Virus record (IMG/VR): IMGVR_UViG_3300030117_002966
Coordinates: 1 to 61,043 of that record
DNA length: 61,043 bases
Source: a virus
Reading direction: 5' to 3' (one strand)
The notes under the pieces are model-generated. The model saw only the letters and a program-made list of their open reading frames with translations. It did not search any database and had not been told where the DNA came from. The position numbers were made by a program, and so were the translations under genes. How positions within the stretch are numbered: position 1 is the stretch's first letter; each line of letters begins with the position of its first letter. This document shows positions 33,424-42,127 of this stretch, piece by piece.

Positions 33424-34376
33424 TATTCGTAAGCCCTCCTTCTTGCATCATCGCGTCCTGATGTGCGAACACAATTGAATATTATGTATCCATCTGTTAA
33501 ATCTTTTAGAGAATGTACATGCCATGATACTGATTTGTAATATTCTACTTCTTTTATTTGAATAGTGTTAGTAGTGGCTGTAAATCCTGTGTAATTTATT
33601 TGAAACGCTTTTACATTTTTTTCATAATCATAAGTTCCAGCTATAGTAGTTGCATAGCGTGTTCCATCTCTGTATATACTTGTAGCTGTGCTTCCTGAAA
33701 TGTAAGGTAAATCTATAGTTAACCATTCACCACTAGGAATCGTTAAAGAAGATGGGGTATAAGTTAACGTTTGGTCAGATACGTTTAGTGACGTTCCTGA
33801 TGTAAGTGTAGCTGTAAAGTTTGTTTTGATTCTAAATCTAATTCTATCTGCTTCAAGTGCATTTTTATTAGTAGCTGTATATTTTAGATATCCATTACCT
33901 GTTAATGTATTTGTGATTGATTCATCGTCACTTGCAATTGAACCAGAATCTGTACTCCAATTTCCTGTTCCAGATGTAGGGATACTTAGAACAGTGCGAT
34001 AATTAGTAATTAATCTATCCCAACCTTCTATCTCATTAAAATTAGTGTTATTATCTTGGTTAAAGTTGTCAAAGTTTTTTATAGTTTCCATGTTAGGTGT
34101 ATATATTCTAGCTGCACCAATGATATTATTACCTTGTCTTTCTTGCTGATAATCTGCTGTAACTGTAGGTCTTATAATTGCTGGTAAATCTGGTAATAAA
34201 ATTTCGTCAGAACCTATAGTTCCGGAAGGTACTCCATAATCATCTGTTTTATAAATAGCAGGTCTATGATATGTAACGTGTTGAGCTTGCTCAGTTCGAT
34301 ATCTCAGTGCGCGAAACACTCGATTCATATTCAAAGCGCCCGGACGAACACCCTGAGAACCAATTAAACCGGGCAT
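33423..34376 (-). CDS. Head-tail joining protein with inserted beta-sandwich domain
   Basis: The 317-aa product has N-terminal (ALRYRTEQAQHVTYHRPAIY) and C-terminal (TDGYIIFNCVRTSGRDDARR) parts that look like one small stopper-type fold. They are split by a roughly 150-residue Thr/Ser/Asn-rich segment (NWSTDSGSIASDDESITNTL ... NYTGFTATTNTIQIKEVEYY) resembling carbohydrate-binding beta sandwiches. If correct, the neck displays an extra glycan-binding domain. Confidence 0.5.
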   Translation of the reverse strand: MPGLIGSQGVRPGALNMNRVFRALRYRTEQAQHVTYHRPAIYKTDDYGVPSGTIGSDEILLPDLPAIIRPTVTADYQQERQGNNIIGAARIYTPNMETIKNFDNFNQDNNTNFNEIEGWDRLITNYRTVLSIPTSGTGNWSTDSGSIASDDESITNTLTGNGYLKYTATNKNALEADRIRFRIKTNFTATLTSGTSLNVSDQTLTYTPSSLTIPSGEWLTIDLPYISGSTATSIYRDGTRYATTIAGTYDYEKNVKAFQINYTGFTATTNTIQIKEVEYYKSVSWHVHSLKDLTDGYIIFNCVRTSGRDDARRRAYE

Positions 34377-34852
34377 TAATACCCTCCATCGCCTCTAGTA
34401 CCTTTAGGAACTGGATACATTTGTTTTGTCGCATCGACACCAGTAACGTTTTTATTCCAGTTAACATTGCCGAGCCATGGGTCAGCGTTGTAGGTAGTTG
34501 TCTTAATACTGAGACTTTGTTTCATTACCAATTCTTGTTCTGCTAATTCTTTAAAATGAATGAATTGGTCACCTTCATAATAAACTGCTAAATCTCCCAC
34601 TTGAATGCGCTCTATGCCCATTCCATTTTGTGCGATAGATGATAAGTAACAAGAATAATACATAACTGCGTTGTCATATGCAGCGTCTGCACCGACCGTA
34701 TAAGCTGTTCCAATTTGAGATTTAAACCAATCACTAGCTACACTAATTAGAAGGTCAAGAGTTTCATTATCTAATTCAACTTGCTCTATGCCTGCCATTA
34801 AACGTACACGCGTTCTTAAATCATCTAAATTTGATATAGCTGTTATTGCCAT
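34376..34852 (-). CDS. Head-tail connector/adaptor (gp6-like)
   Basis: The 158-aa product is helical with LDDLRTRVRLMAGIEQVELD and ETLDLLISVASDWFKSQIG, then AAYDNAVMYYSCYLSSI. This is the pattern of HK97 gp6/gp15-like adaptors that ring the portal. It lies one base before the joining protein. Its presence supports a classic connector stack. Confidence 0.6.
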   Translation of the reverse strand: MAITAISNLDDLRTRVRLMAGIEQVELDNETLDLLISVASDWFKSQIGTAYTVGADAAYDNAVMYYSCYLSSIAQNGMGIERIQVGDLAVYYEGDQFIHFKELAEQELVMKQSLSIKTTTYNADPWLGNVNWNKNVTGVDATKQMYPVPKGTRGDGGY

Positions 34853-34853
34853 C

Positions 34854-35063
34854 TTACATCATCCCCATTGCACCTGCACCACCAGCTGCTGTAACTATTA
34901 CAGCCAACCAACGTTGTAAAGATGCTTTTATATCATTTTCCCACATTTCGTGGTGTGATAGGTGGTTGGTAAAAAGAGTTTCGAACTTATCCATACGATT
35001 GTATATTGTTTTGATACGCTCGTCCATGCGGATTAGTAACTCCTCGCGTTCCCAATCATCCAT
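34854..35063 (-). CDS. Coiled-coil membrane protein, 69 aa (XhlA-like)
   Basis: I start it at ATG 35063. GTG 35075 is also in frame, but the TATA box position (35084-35095) places the transcript start near the ATG, and GGTGAT lies just upstream. The N-terminal half is a coiled coil (RMDERIKTIYNRMDKFETLF). The C-terminus is one hydrophobic helix (WLAVIVTAAGGAGAMGMM). That layout resembles haemolysin XhlA-like phage lysis proteins; a role in lysis or membrane association is inference. Confidence 0.5.
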   Translation of the reverse strand: MDDWEREELLIRMDERIKTIYNRMDKFETLFTNHLSHHEMWENDIKASLQRWLAVIVTAAGGAGAMGMM

Positions 35064-35083
35064 ATGTAATATCACCTCTAATC

Positions 35084-35095
35084 ATATTTAAAGCT
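35084..35095 (-). promoter_or_regulatory. Late-region internal promoter
   Basis: On the - strand GAAAGCTTTAAATATG is a BRE/TATA match about 25 bases before ATG 35063. It overlaps the stop codon of the preceding 64-aa gene and should drive the connector and neck genes. Confidence 0.6.
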
Positions 35096-35282
35096 TTCCT
35101 CCACATTCAGAACAACCCGGACATTTTTTAGGTTTATCTAGTTCGACGTTGTTGTTCCCTTTATATATTTTATGTTCTGGTATATGACTCCAATCACCAC
35201 TGACTGGTATAATCATCATATTTTCTGGCAAGTCTTTCCAAAAATCTTTTGGGACATTAGTTACATTTATTTGTTTGCTCAT
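35088..35282 (-). CDS. Hypothetical zinc-knuckle micro-protein, 64 aa
   Basis: The product has an aromatic, hydrophobic body (VPKDFWKDLPENMMIIPVSG) and a C-terminal CPGCSECGG cluster, a probable metal site. It overlaps the collagen-like fibre gene's stop by 4 bases. No family is recognised. Confidence 0.55.
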   Translation of the reverse strand: MSKQINVTNVPKDFWKDLPENMMIIPVSGDWSHIPEHKIYKGNNNVELDKPKKCPGCSECGGKL

Positions 35283-38095
35283 GGGTTACTCGTTAGTATT
35301 CCTTTTGTGAATACCAGTTGTCTCGTATTTGCTATTACATCTACTATGAATGGTCGTCCATCTGGACACTGTACTCCAAATCCGGGGTCACAAATTAAAA
35401 GAGCTATACTTTCTACATAATCTACTGTAGCTGCTATACCGGCTGTACCTGCTACTGGATTTATATTATTAGATGCTCCTTCAAAGGTTACTCCATCTTT
35501 GTCTATCTTTAATAAATCTTCATGGTCTGCATCAGTATTTGCACCATAACCAATAATTAAATCACCATTATTTTCGGTATCTGCATCCATGTTGATAAAT
35601 ATATCACGGAAAGCTTCTATTACAAGTGGTTTAGCATCGTTATCAGATGCCTGTCTCCAAAGTGTAGCTCCTGCACCGTAACCAAAATTATCAGAATGGT
35701 CGTGAATTATAAATGAATCACTACCGTTACCGAATTTAAGTTTAGTATCGTCTAATATTTTAAGACTAGTTCCATCCCATGTGAATTTATTAATTCCTCC
35801 AAATGATGAACTATTATTGTATTGTATTTCTTGGTTAGAACCACCGGGTGAACCACCACCACCGCCGCTACCAGAAGGTCCTTGTACTCCTTGTGTACCA
35901 GTTCCAGTATTTCCTTGTCCTCCTTGTGTACCGGTTCCAGTAGTTCCTTGTTTACCTTGTAAACCTTGTTTACCTTGTAATCCTTGTCCACCTTGCGCTC
36001 CTCCTGCACCACCTGCACCTGTAGCACCTTGTGGTCCTGTACCACCTGTATTACCTGTAGTACCTTGTTTACCTTGTAATCCTTGTCCACCTTGCGCTCC
36101 TCCTGCACCACCTGCACCTGTAGCACCTTGTGGTCCTGTACCGCCTGTATTACCTGTAGTACCTGTAGTTCCTTGTTTACCTTGTAATCCTTGTTTACCT
36201 TGTAAACCTTGACCACCTTGTGTTCCTGTTGAACCACCTGCACCTGTAGCACCTTGTGGTCCTGTACCGCCTGTATTACCTGTAGTTCCTTGTTTACCTT
36301 GTAATCCTTGACCACCTTGAACACCAGTATTACCTGTAGTACCCGTAGCACCTTGTGGTCCTGTACCGCCTGTATTACCTGTAGTTCCTGTAGTTCCTTG
36401 TTTACCTTGTAATCCTTGTTTACCTTGTAATCCTTGTCCACCTTGTGTTCCTGTTGCACCACCTGCACCTGTAGCACCTTGTGGTCCTGTATTACCTGTA
36501 GTTCCTGTAGTTCCTTGTTTACCTTGTAATCCTTGCCCACCTTGAACACCAGTATTACCTATGGTTCCTTGTCCACCTTGTACTCCGGTATTACCTGTAG
36601 TTCCTGTAGTTCCTTGTTTACCTTGTAATCCCTGCCCACCTTGAACACCAGTATTACCTGTAGTACCTGTAGCACCTTGTGGTCCTGTATTACCTGTAGT
36701 TCCTGTAGTTCCTTGTTTACCTTGTAATCCCTGCCCACCTTGAACACCAGTATTACCTATGGTTCCTTGTCCACCTTGTACTCCGGTATTACCTGTAGTT
36801 CCTGTAGTTCCTTGACCACCTTGTATACCCTGTTTACCTTGTAATCCTTGTCCACCTTGTGTTCCTGTTGCACCACCTGCACCTGTAGCACCTTGTGGTC
36901 CTGTATTACCTGTAGTTCCTGTATTTCCTTGTCCACCTTGAATACCTTGACCACCTTGAACACCAGTATTACCTGTAGTTCCTTGTCCACCTTGTACTCC
37001 AGTATTACCTGTAGTTCCTGTAGTTCCTTGCCCACCTTGTACTCCTTGTATTCCTTGACCCCCTTGAATACCTTGACCACCTTGTGTTCCTGTTGAACCA
37101 CCTGCACCTGTAGCACCTTGTGGTCCTGTATTACCTTGTACACCTTGTCCTCCTTGAGCACCTGCTTGCACAAAAGTAACTACACAATCATCACCATTAC
37201 TAAAAGTACCATTATTATCAACAAACTGTACTTGTACTTCCTCATAAGCTGTAGTTCCTGCACCACCGCCAACATTTGCTCCTGTAATATTAAAAGTAAT
37301 AAAAACTGTAGAATCATCAGTTTTAAATATTCTTAAATGTCCTCTTACCGCGCCAGTTCCATCATCGAGTGAATCTACCCAATCACTAACGTCAGTAGTA
37401 TTAATGTCAAAATTAGATAAACCTACTTTACTAACAGAACCATAAGCAGGTAAACCTCCTCCACCGGGCACTGGAATATTAAATCCAAAATTAGTTTGTC
37501 CCGGTGAACCAGCAGTAATATCAAAACTACTGTAATTATATTCTATACTATTTCCACCAAATAATCCGTGATTACCTTGTACACCTTGTCCTCCTTGTAC
37601 ACCTTGTCCTCCTTGAATACCTTGTTTTCCTTGAAGTCCTTGACCACCTTGTATACCCTGTTTACCTTGTAATCCTTGTATTCCTTGACCCCCTTGAATA
37701 CCTTGTCTACCTTGTAAACCTTGACCACCTTGTACTCCGGTATTACCTGTAGTTCCTTGCCCACCTTGTACTCCTTGTATTCCTTGACCCCCTTGAATAC
37801 CTTGTCTACCTTGTAAACCTTGACCACCTTGTGTTCCTGTGTTACCGGTAGTTCCTTGTCTACCTTGTAATCCCTGTCCTCCTTGGATACCTTGTTTACC
37901 TTGTAATCCTTGTCCACCTTGTGTTCCTGTTGAACCACCCGCACCTGTAGTCCCTTGTCCACCTTGTAATCCTTGTATTCCTTGACCCCCTTGTACACCT
38001 TGTCCTCCTTGAGCACCTGCGGCACCTGATTCGGTATTACGTCGGTTGACGGCGTTGTGAGCTAAACTCTTCAGAACTTTATTATATCTGGCCAT
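35279..38095 (-). CDS. Collagen-like fibre protein, 938 aa
   Basis: Long Gly-X-Y tracts (units such as [27 protein letters not shown]) cover about residues 25-180 and 315-725. A globular beta insert (about 180-315, with [20 protein letters not shown]) separates them. A C-terminal globular domain (about 735-938) contains [20 protein letters not shown] and [17 protein letters not shown]-like sequence. Such proteins form trimeric fibres on marine tailed viruses. Gln is unusually common at the X/Y positions and proline almost absent. It is probably a side or tail fibre that binds the host. Confidence 0.8.
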   Translation of the reverse strand: MARYNKVLKSLAHNAVNRRNTESGAAGAQGGQGVQGGQGIQGLQGGQGTTGAGGSTGTQGGQGLQGKQGIQGGQGLQGRQGTTGNTGTQGGQGLQGRQGIQGGQGIQGVQGGQGTTGNTGVQGGQGLQGRQGIQGGQGIQGLQGKQGIQGGQGLQGKQGIQGGQGVQGGQGVQGNHGLFGGNSIEYNYSSFDITAGSPGQTNFGFNIPVPGGGGLPAYGSVSKVGLSNFDINTTDVSDWVDSLDDGTGAVRGHLRIFKTDDSTVFITFNITGANVGGGAGTTAYEEVQVQFVDNNGTFSNGDDCVVTFVQAGAQGGQGVQGNTGPQGATGAGGSTGTQGGQGIQGGQGIQGVQGGQGTTGTTGNTGVQGGQGTTGNTGVQGGQGIQGGQGNTGTTGNTGPQGATGAGGATGTQGGQGLQGKQGIQGGQGTTGTTGNTGVQGGQGTIGNTGVQGGQGLQGKQGTTGTTGNTGPQGATGTTGNTGVQGGQGLQGKQGTTGTTGNTGVQGGQGTIGNTGVQGGQGLQGKQGTTGTTGNTGPQGATGAGGATGTQGGQGLQGKQGLQGKQGTTGTTGNTGGTGPQGATGTTGNTGVQGGQGLQGKQGTTGNTGGTGPQGATGAGGSTGTQGGQGLQGKQGLQGKQGTTGTTGNTGGTGPQGATGAGGAGGAQGGQGLQGKQGTTGNTGGTGPQGATGAGGAGGAQGGQGLQGKQGLQGKQGTTGTGTQGGQGNTGTGTQGVQGPSGSGGGGGSPGGSNQEIQYNNSSSFGGINKFTWDGTSLKILDDTKLKFGNGSDSFIIHDHSDNFGYGAGATLWRQASDNDAKPLVIEAFRDIFINMDADTENNGDLIIGYGANTDADHEDLLKIDKDGVTFEGASNNINPVAGTAGIAATVDYVESIALLICDPGFGVQCPDGRPFIVDVIANTRQLVFTKGILTSNP
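35870..38030 (-). repeat. Gly-X-Y coding repeat tracts
   Basis: The fibre gene's collagen-like regions are made of near-identical 9- to 45-base units (plus strand view: CCTTGTAATCCTTG, CCTGTAGTACC, CCACCTTG) in direct repetition, interrupted at about 37160-37560 by the globular insert. They are prone to expansion and contraction. On the reverse strand they create long Pro/Cys-rich shadow frames that should not be read as genes. Confidence 0.85.
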
Positions 38096-38102
38096 ATTAT
38101 CT

Positions 38103-38133
38103 TAAAAAAAAGGACAGCAGGGCTCAGCCCTGC
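38103..38133 (-). terminator. Hairpin plus T-run terminator
   Basis: On the - strand GCAGGGC-TGA-GCCCTGC (38117-38133) is followed by TGTCC and eight T (38103-38110). This is a textbook intrinsic terminator shape, placed after the beta-roll fibre gene and before the collagen-like fibre gene. Confidence 0.75.
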
Positions 38134-38177
38134 CATCTTAGTTTGGTTTAAATTATAGTTTTAATTCTTTAATTTAT

Positions 38178-39230
38178 TTAACCAACAACCTCAGTCATTT
38201 CCATACGACAAACCCAATTGATGTTTTTACCTGCTGCACCCGTACAGAGAACTTGAATTCCTCCGTCAGTAGTATCAGCTGTGGCATTAATGTCCCAATT
38301 GCTATCATCTTCGTGTATGACTGTCTTTGTTACTGAACCTAATAATGCAGTAGTTCCTGCACTAGCGTTTCTGTCTAAAGCTCCTACAAGTGTATAAGCT
38401 GCACAATCATCGTCAGTACCTGTATTTCTTGCAATTATAGAAACCTTAAAAACACCTGCACTGTCGTTTGGTATGTTGAAACCTGAAACATTACTAGAAT
38501 GACCAGCTACTGCTTCAACAGGTGTTGCGCTAGTAGTTTGACATTTTAAAATGATTTCACTAGTTTGAGCATCACCAACAGCAGAAAATTGTCTTCCAGC
38601 TAATGTTCTTTGTCCGTAAAACCTTGTATCTGCTCCACGACCACTTGTAAACGAATAATCACTTTGCTCGGCAGCTGCACTACCTATACTGTGACCTACA
38701 CCAACAGCACCAAGACCAACTATACCATCGTCTACGGTAATCGCTTCACCAACTACCAAGTTTATGTTAGAATTAGTTCCAAGTTTATTTTCGAAACCAA
38801 CTACACAATTGTAGCTTCCTGAAACTAACTGTGATTCTCCAACAACTAATGAAGCGTCTCCGTTAGAAGTTACAGTATTATCGTATCCTGCAATTAATGC
38901 ATAACTAGCACCGCTGTGAGTGTTGTTTCTACCAAAACAAGCAGCATAATCTGAGTCAGCAGTATTACCTGAACCTATTACTATATTTCCTGTTGGTGAG
39001 TTTGTTGCATTCAAAGTGTTATTTTTACCTGCGACTATATTTCCTAAAGAACCTCCTAATGAGGCTCCTGAAGCTATCGAATTTCCAGAACCAACAACTA
39101 AAGATGCATTACCTGCATTTGTGTTACTGGTTCCTATTGCTACTCCTCCATAAAATAAACCAGCAGAGGTTGCTGATGGAGTAAGCGTGTTTGCGCCAAA
39201 GGACGCATATTTTCCAAATTTATATCCCAT
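38178..39230 (-). CDS. Beta-roll (YadA head-like) tail fibre protein, 350 aa
   Basis: Repeated 14-16 residue units (SLVVGSGNSIASGASLGGS, IVAGKNNTLNA, ACFGRNNTHSGASYALIAGY, DASLVVGESQLVSGS) match the left-handed beta-roll of trimeric adhesin heads and of marine phage fibres. The C-terminal third is non-repetitive (FTSGRGADTRFYGQRTLAG) and ends in a beta domain. With the collagen-like protein it probably forms the host-recognition fibres. ATAGGAGATAAAAT precedes its ATG. Confidence 0.75.
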   Translation of the reverse strand: MGYKFGKYASFGANTLTPSATSAGLFYGGVAIGTSNTNAGNASLVVGSGNSIASGASLGGSLGNIVAGKNNTLNATNSPTGNIVIGSGNTADSDYAACFGRNNTHSGASYALIAGYDNTVTSNGDASLVVGESQLVSGSYNCVVGFENKLGTNSNINLVVGEAITVDDGIVGLGAVGVGHSIGSAAAEQSDYSFTSGRGADTRFYGQRTLAGRQFSAVGDAQTSEIILKCQTTSATPVEAVAGHSSNVSGFNIPNDSAGVFKVSIIARNTGTDDDCAAYTLVGALDRNASAGTTALLGSVTKTVIHEDDSNWDINATADTTDGGIQVLCTGAAGKNINWVCRMEMTEVVG

Positions 39231-39337
39231 ATTTTATCTCCTGTTAATTAAATATTACAGCCGCCGTAGAAGACCTTTCCCAAGGCTTGCAACCATAATT
39301 GTTATATTAATCATAAAGTGGAAGGCATTTCATCGCC

Positions 39338-39352
39338 AGCCTTCCAAAGGCT
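39338..39352 (-). terminator. Hairpin after the major capsid gene
   Basis: AGCCTT-TGG-AAGGCT on the - strand forms a 6-bp stem 13 bases past the capsid stop. It is weak in T. The surrounding gap 39231-39364 holds no gene; an AT-rich ACTTTATGATTAAT (about 39307-39320) may be a promoter for the fibre gene. Confidence 0.5.
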
Positions 39353-39364
39353 AATTAACTAAGC

Positions 39365-40471
39365 TTAACCAGAAGCTCCGTTAATAAATACTGTACCAAC
39401 TTCTGGTCTTACGACCTTGAGTCCGTATCTCATAGACATGTATGAGCCGACAATTCCGAATCCGGGATTGGCTTCTTCTACAGTCAATGGTCTTCTTTCT
39501 ACATAAACCATAGGTTTAGATGAAAGGTCAAAGATACCGAACCTTGTGGAAGGTACATATGCGTTTACAACGACAGTAAGACCGTACAATGAACCAACGA
39601 CACCAGTTGAAGCAGTCTGAGCGACTGGGCTTCCGGGCATCATAGCTGCTTGTGTTGGGTTAGCTGCACCACCTGCTTCTCCCATAGCTGCTGTGAAAGC
39701 AGTTACGAAGTCGCCTAAGTCTAATAAAGACTTGTAAGCGGCTGGGGAGATGAACAAGTGAGTTGCATTGTATCCACGGGTAGCTACTCTATCAATACCT
39801 TGGGTAACATCAGAGAGAGCGATGTCTCCTGCTGAGTCTCCTGCGGCACGGATATAAGAGTTTCGAATCAATCTTGTAGATGATTCGTTACCATATGAAT
39901 CCAAACGTGAAGTTGCTGCATCGATGTCACCAGCCACCATTCCAGTTCCATAGAAACCAGACTGAGGGTTAGTTGAGAAAGTTGTAATAGCACTTTCTGC
40001 GGTTGTTTCATCGATTGCGATGGTTCCGAATGTTGCGTTAGCTGCGTTTGCACCGAAAATAACTTGGACCGCGTGGTCAGTCATGTGTCGGTCGACAGCT
40101 CTGCGGGCTTCATTCAAAGCCATTTCGACTTCATTAAATCTTGAGTCTTCTATCATTCTGCGGGTAACACCTACTGCAATACCCCATTCTTTCACAGAGA
40201 CACGCTCGGAGCGTAGCTTTGTGTGTTGGTATTCAGGAGTTGTTCCTTCGTTAATTTGTTCTAGCTTCATGCTAGGTTTTGCTAAAGTAATATCAATATT
40301 ACCTCCAGTATCAGTTGTCATTGGTTCTGCGAAGAAAGACATGACAGGCAATTCTGCGACTTTGTAGTCCATTATTGCTTGTTTGTAGTCTATTAATACT
40401 CTTTCGCCGACTCCGCCGTTAACTGAGCCTGTGTTCATCGTGGTCAAAAGACCGGGAGTTGCGTCTACCAT
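39365..40471 (-). CDS. HK97-fold major capsid protein
   Basis: The 368-aa product has the layout of HK97 capsid proteins: an N-arm (TTMNTGSVNGGVGERVLIDY), an E-loop/P-domain region with DITLAKPSMKLEQINEGTTP and VKEWGIAVGVTRRMIEDSRF, the spine helix EVEMALNEARRAVDRHMTDH, and a late A-domain strand set (YGLTVVVNAYVPSTRFGIFD). It is next to a decoration-like protein and a prohead protease, the standard order. It makes the icosahedral shell. Confidence 0.85.
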   Translation of the reverse strand: MVDATPGLLTTMNTGSVNGGVGERVLIDYKQAIMDYKVAELPVMSFFAEPMTTDTGGNIDITLAKPSMKLEQINEGTTPEYQHTKLRSERVSVKEWGIAVGVTRRMIEDSRFNEVEMALNEARRAVDRHMTDHAVQVIFGANAANATFGTIAIDETTAESAITTFSTNPQSGFYGTGMVAGDIDAATSRLDSYGNESSTRLIRNSYIRAAGDSAGDIALSDVTQGIDRVATRGYNATHLFISPAAYKSLLDLGDFVTAFTAAMGEAGGAANPTQAAMMPGSPVAQTASTGVVGSLYGLTVVVNAYVPSTRFGIFDLSSKPMVYVERRPLTVEEANPGFGIVGSYMSMRYGLKVVRPEVGTVFINGASG

Positions 40472-40481
40472 TTATATCTCC

Positions 40482-40862
40482 TTATTTGACTAAGACCTTG
40501 AAGTATGATGCTGCACCAGAGTGAGCCTCTAGAGCAATTGCGACAATTTTACCAGCGGTTGTACCTGCTACTAAAATTCCGTCTGCTGCATCTACTTCAC
40601 AAGAAGCACCGCTTGCGATGGTTCCTGTTCCTAGCGCGTTCAAGACTACGCCTTTTCCTGTGATAACACTGGCTATACTGCCGGATGCTGCATCTGTTAA
40701 TGCGAATCCAATGGTTTTTGTGGAACCAGTATCTGTTGCTGGGTCTACTTCTCCATCAGTTTGCATATCCAAGATGTGTCCACCGGATATTGTGGCTCCA
40801 GCTGTGAAAGGAATAATCCTTGCTGGTGCACCACCGTCGTTTACTAAAACTTCTGTTGCCAT
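40482..40862 (-). CDS. DUF2190-like capsid decoration/head protein
   Basis: The 126-aa product is Ala/Gly/Thr-rich and beta-strand patterned: IPFTAGATISGGHILDMQTD, KTIGFALTDAASGSIASVI, VITGKGVVLNALGTGTIASG. This matches the small DUF2190-like proteins found between protease and capsid genes. It ends 10 bases before the capsid start. Its likely role is as a trimer stabilising the shell. Confidence 0.65.
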   Translation of the reverse strand: MATEVLVNDGGAPARIIPFTAGATISGGHILDMQTDGEVDPATDTGSTKTIGFALTDAASGSIASVITGKGVVLNALGTGTIASGASCEVDAADGILVAGTTAGKIVAIALEAHSGAASYFKVLVK

Positions 40863-40864
40863 TT

Positions 40865-42127
40865 TTAGTCACCTCTATAGTGTTCTCGGTTGATTACTAA
40901 TCTACCGTTTTCGTATTTCATACCGAATTCTCTCTTGGTTTCTGGTACTTCACCCTCGTCGGCTGATTTACCTTTTCCAAAAGAACGTTCGACATCGTTG
41001 CTTGGCTCTGGCATTGCTGCTAGAGCTTCGCTGAACCCAGTCAATCTGGATTCATCCCATGCAGAGAGTTCCTCTACACGAGCATCCTTGTTAGCTTCTT
41101 CGACTGTACCGAATAAAACTTCCTTGGATATGATTGCTTCTACTGCTTCAACTTTTCTTGCTGCTGCTTCTTTCTCTAATCTTTCTTCTTCTGCTTTCTT
41201 GAAAGTTTCTAGTTCTTTCATGGCTGCTTTGAATTCAGCTTCGATTTCTTTCTTAGATGCTTCTGCTGCTTCTAGTTGTGTACGTAGAGAAGCGAACTCG
41301 CGTTCGACAATGTTCTCTGCTTCGGATTTTACAGTTGTTTCTTTTATCTCTTCTGACATAGTTTCTACCTCTGTTTTCCCGTCTTCACATGCACATGCTT
41401 CTTCTTCACCACCACAACCACAGTCGTGGTCGTCTTTAGATACTTGTGCTTCACATTTCTCTCCTTCTTCTATTGTACATTCTTTACAGACGGGGTCCAT
41501 TTTTTCATTGTCAATGAAACTTACCTCTGTGGGACGAATGTTAGTGGCGTATGTGTCACCCATCACATCAATATCATTGGAAAACCAATCTATACTAACG
41601 TGAGTCATGTCCCCGTCCTTGACTTTGTCCATCACTTCTTGACCACGGCCATGTTTATTAGATACTGTTGCCAACATCTTAACTGCGGTCTTTCCATTAT
41701 CCATCTTGATTAACTCAGGTTTCGTTGCCATGCCGATTAAATCCTCAGCTGTTCTCTGATGGTCAATATAAATTGGGAGTTCTGAGAACTTTTCTAGGTT
41801 GTCCTTCAACATTCCTCCCTCAATATAAACTTTATGTTCTTTTCCTTCGACCTCATATTCATGTGGCCCGGATGTAATAGCGATTACTGGGAATTGCACG
41901 CTGTCGACTCCCTCATCGCTGGTAAATGTCATATCGTCACTTTCTGCGATAGAAAGAGCAAATGACCTTTGAACTGGCTGTGTGTCTGTGCCTTGCGCAA
42001 ATTCCCGCTCAACGCCATTTTCTTCAGCCCACATGCTACACATGCCAGCTGCTATTTCTTCGGAGTTTTCAAAACCCCTCTTCTTCAGGTTTAATTTAGT
42101 TTGTATCATACATTTTTCAAATGTCAT
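40865..42127 (-). CDS. Prohead protease-scaffold fusion with Cys-rich insert
   Basis: The 420-aa product begins with a short helical part, then a prohead protease domain (about 60-210). ELPIYIDHQRTAEDLIGMAT supplies the catalytic His, and GDMTHVSIDWFSND supplies the Ser block. The C-terminal half is a long coiled-coil scaffold (LRTQLEAAEASKKEIEAEFK, then KAAMKELETFKKAEEERLEK). Between them lies an unusual Cys-rich stretch (CKECTIEEGEKCEAQ ... DCGCGGEEEACACEDG) with about eight cysteines. The protease matures the capsid, and the scaffold shapes the prohead. Confidence 0.8.
   Translation of the reverse strand: MTFEKCMIQTKLNLKKRGFENSEEIAAGMCSMWAEENGVEREFAQGTDTQPVQRSFALSIAESDDMTFTSDEGVDSVQFPVIAITSGPHEYEVEGKEHKVYIEGGMLKDNLEKFSELPIYIDHQRTAEDLIGMATKPELIKMDNGKTAVKMLATVSNKHGRGQEVMDKVKDGDMTHVSIDWFSNDIDVMGDTYATNIRPTEVSFIDNEKMDPVCKECTIEEGEKCEAQVSKDDHDCGCGGEEEACACEDGKTEVETMSEEIKETTVKSEAENIVEREFASLRTQLEAAEASKKEIEAEFKAAMKELETFKKAEEERLEKEAAARKVEAVEAIISKEVLFGTVEEANKDARVEELSAWDESRLTGFSEALAAMPEPSNDVERSFGKGKSADEGEVPETKREFGMKYENGRLVINREHYRGD

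Noticed and set aside
35781-37336. Pro/Cys-rich and Thr/Ser/Cys-rich + strand reading frames opposite the fibre gene
   Set aside because: They are exact antisense shadows of Gly-X-Y repeats (GGN read backwards gives NCC Pro/Thr/Ser codons), with no promoter or ribosome site.
35870-38030. Regular short repeats that could suggest a CRISPR array
   Set aside because: The units are in frame, contiguous without unique spacers, and encode collagen-like sequence.
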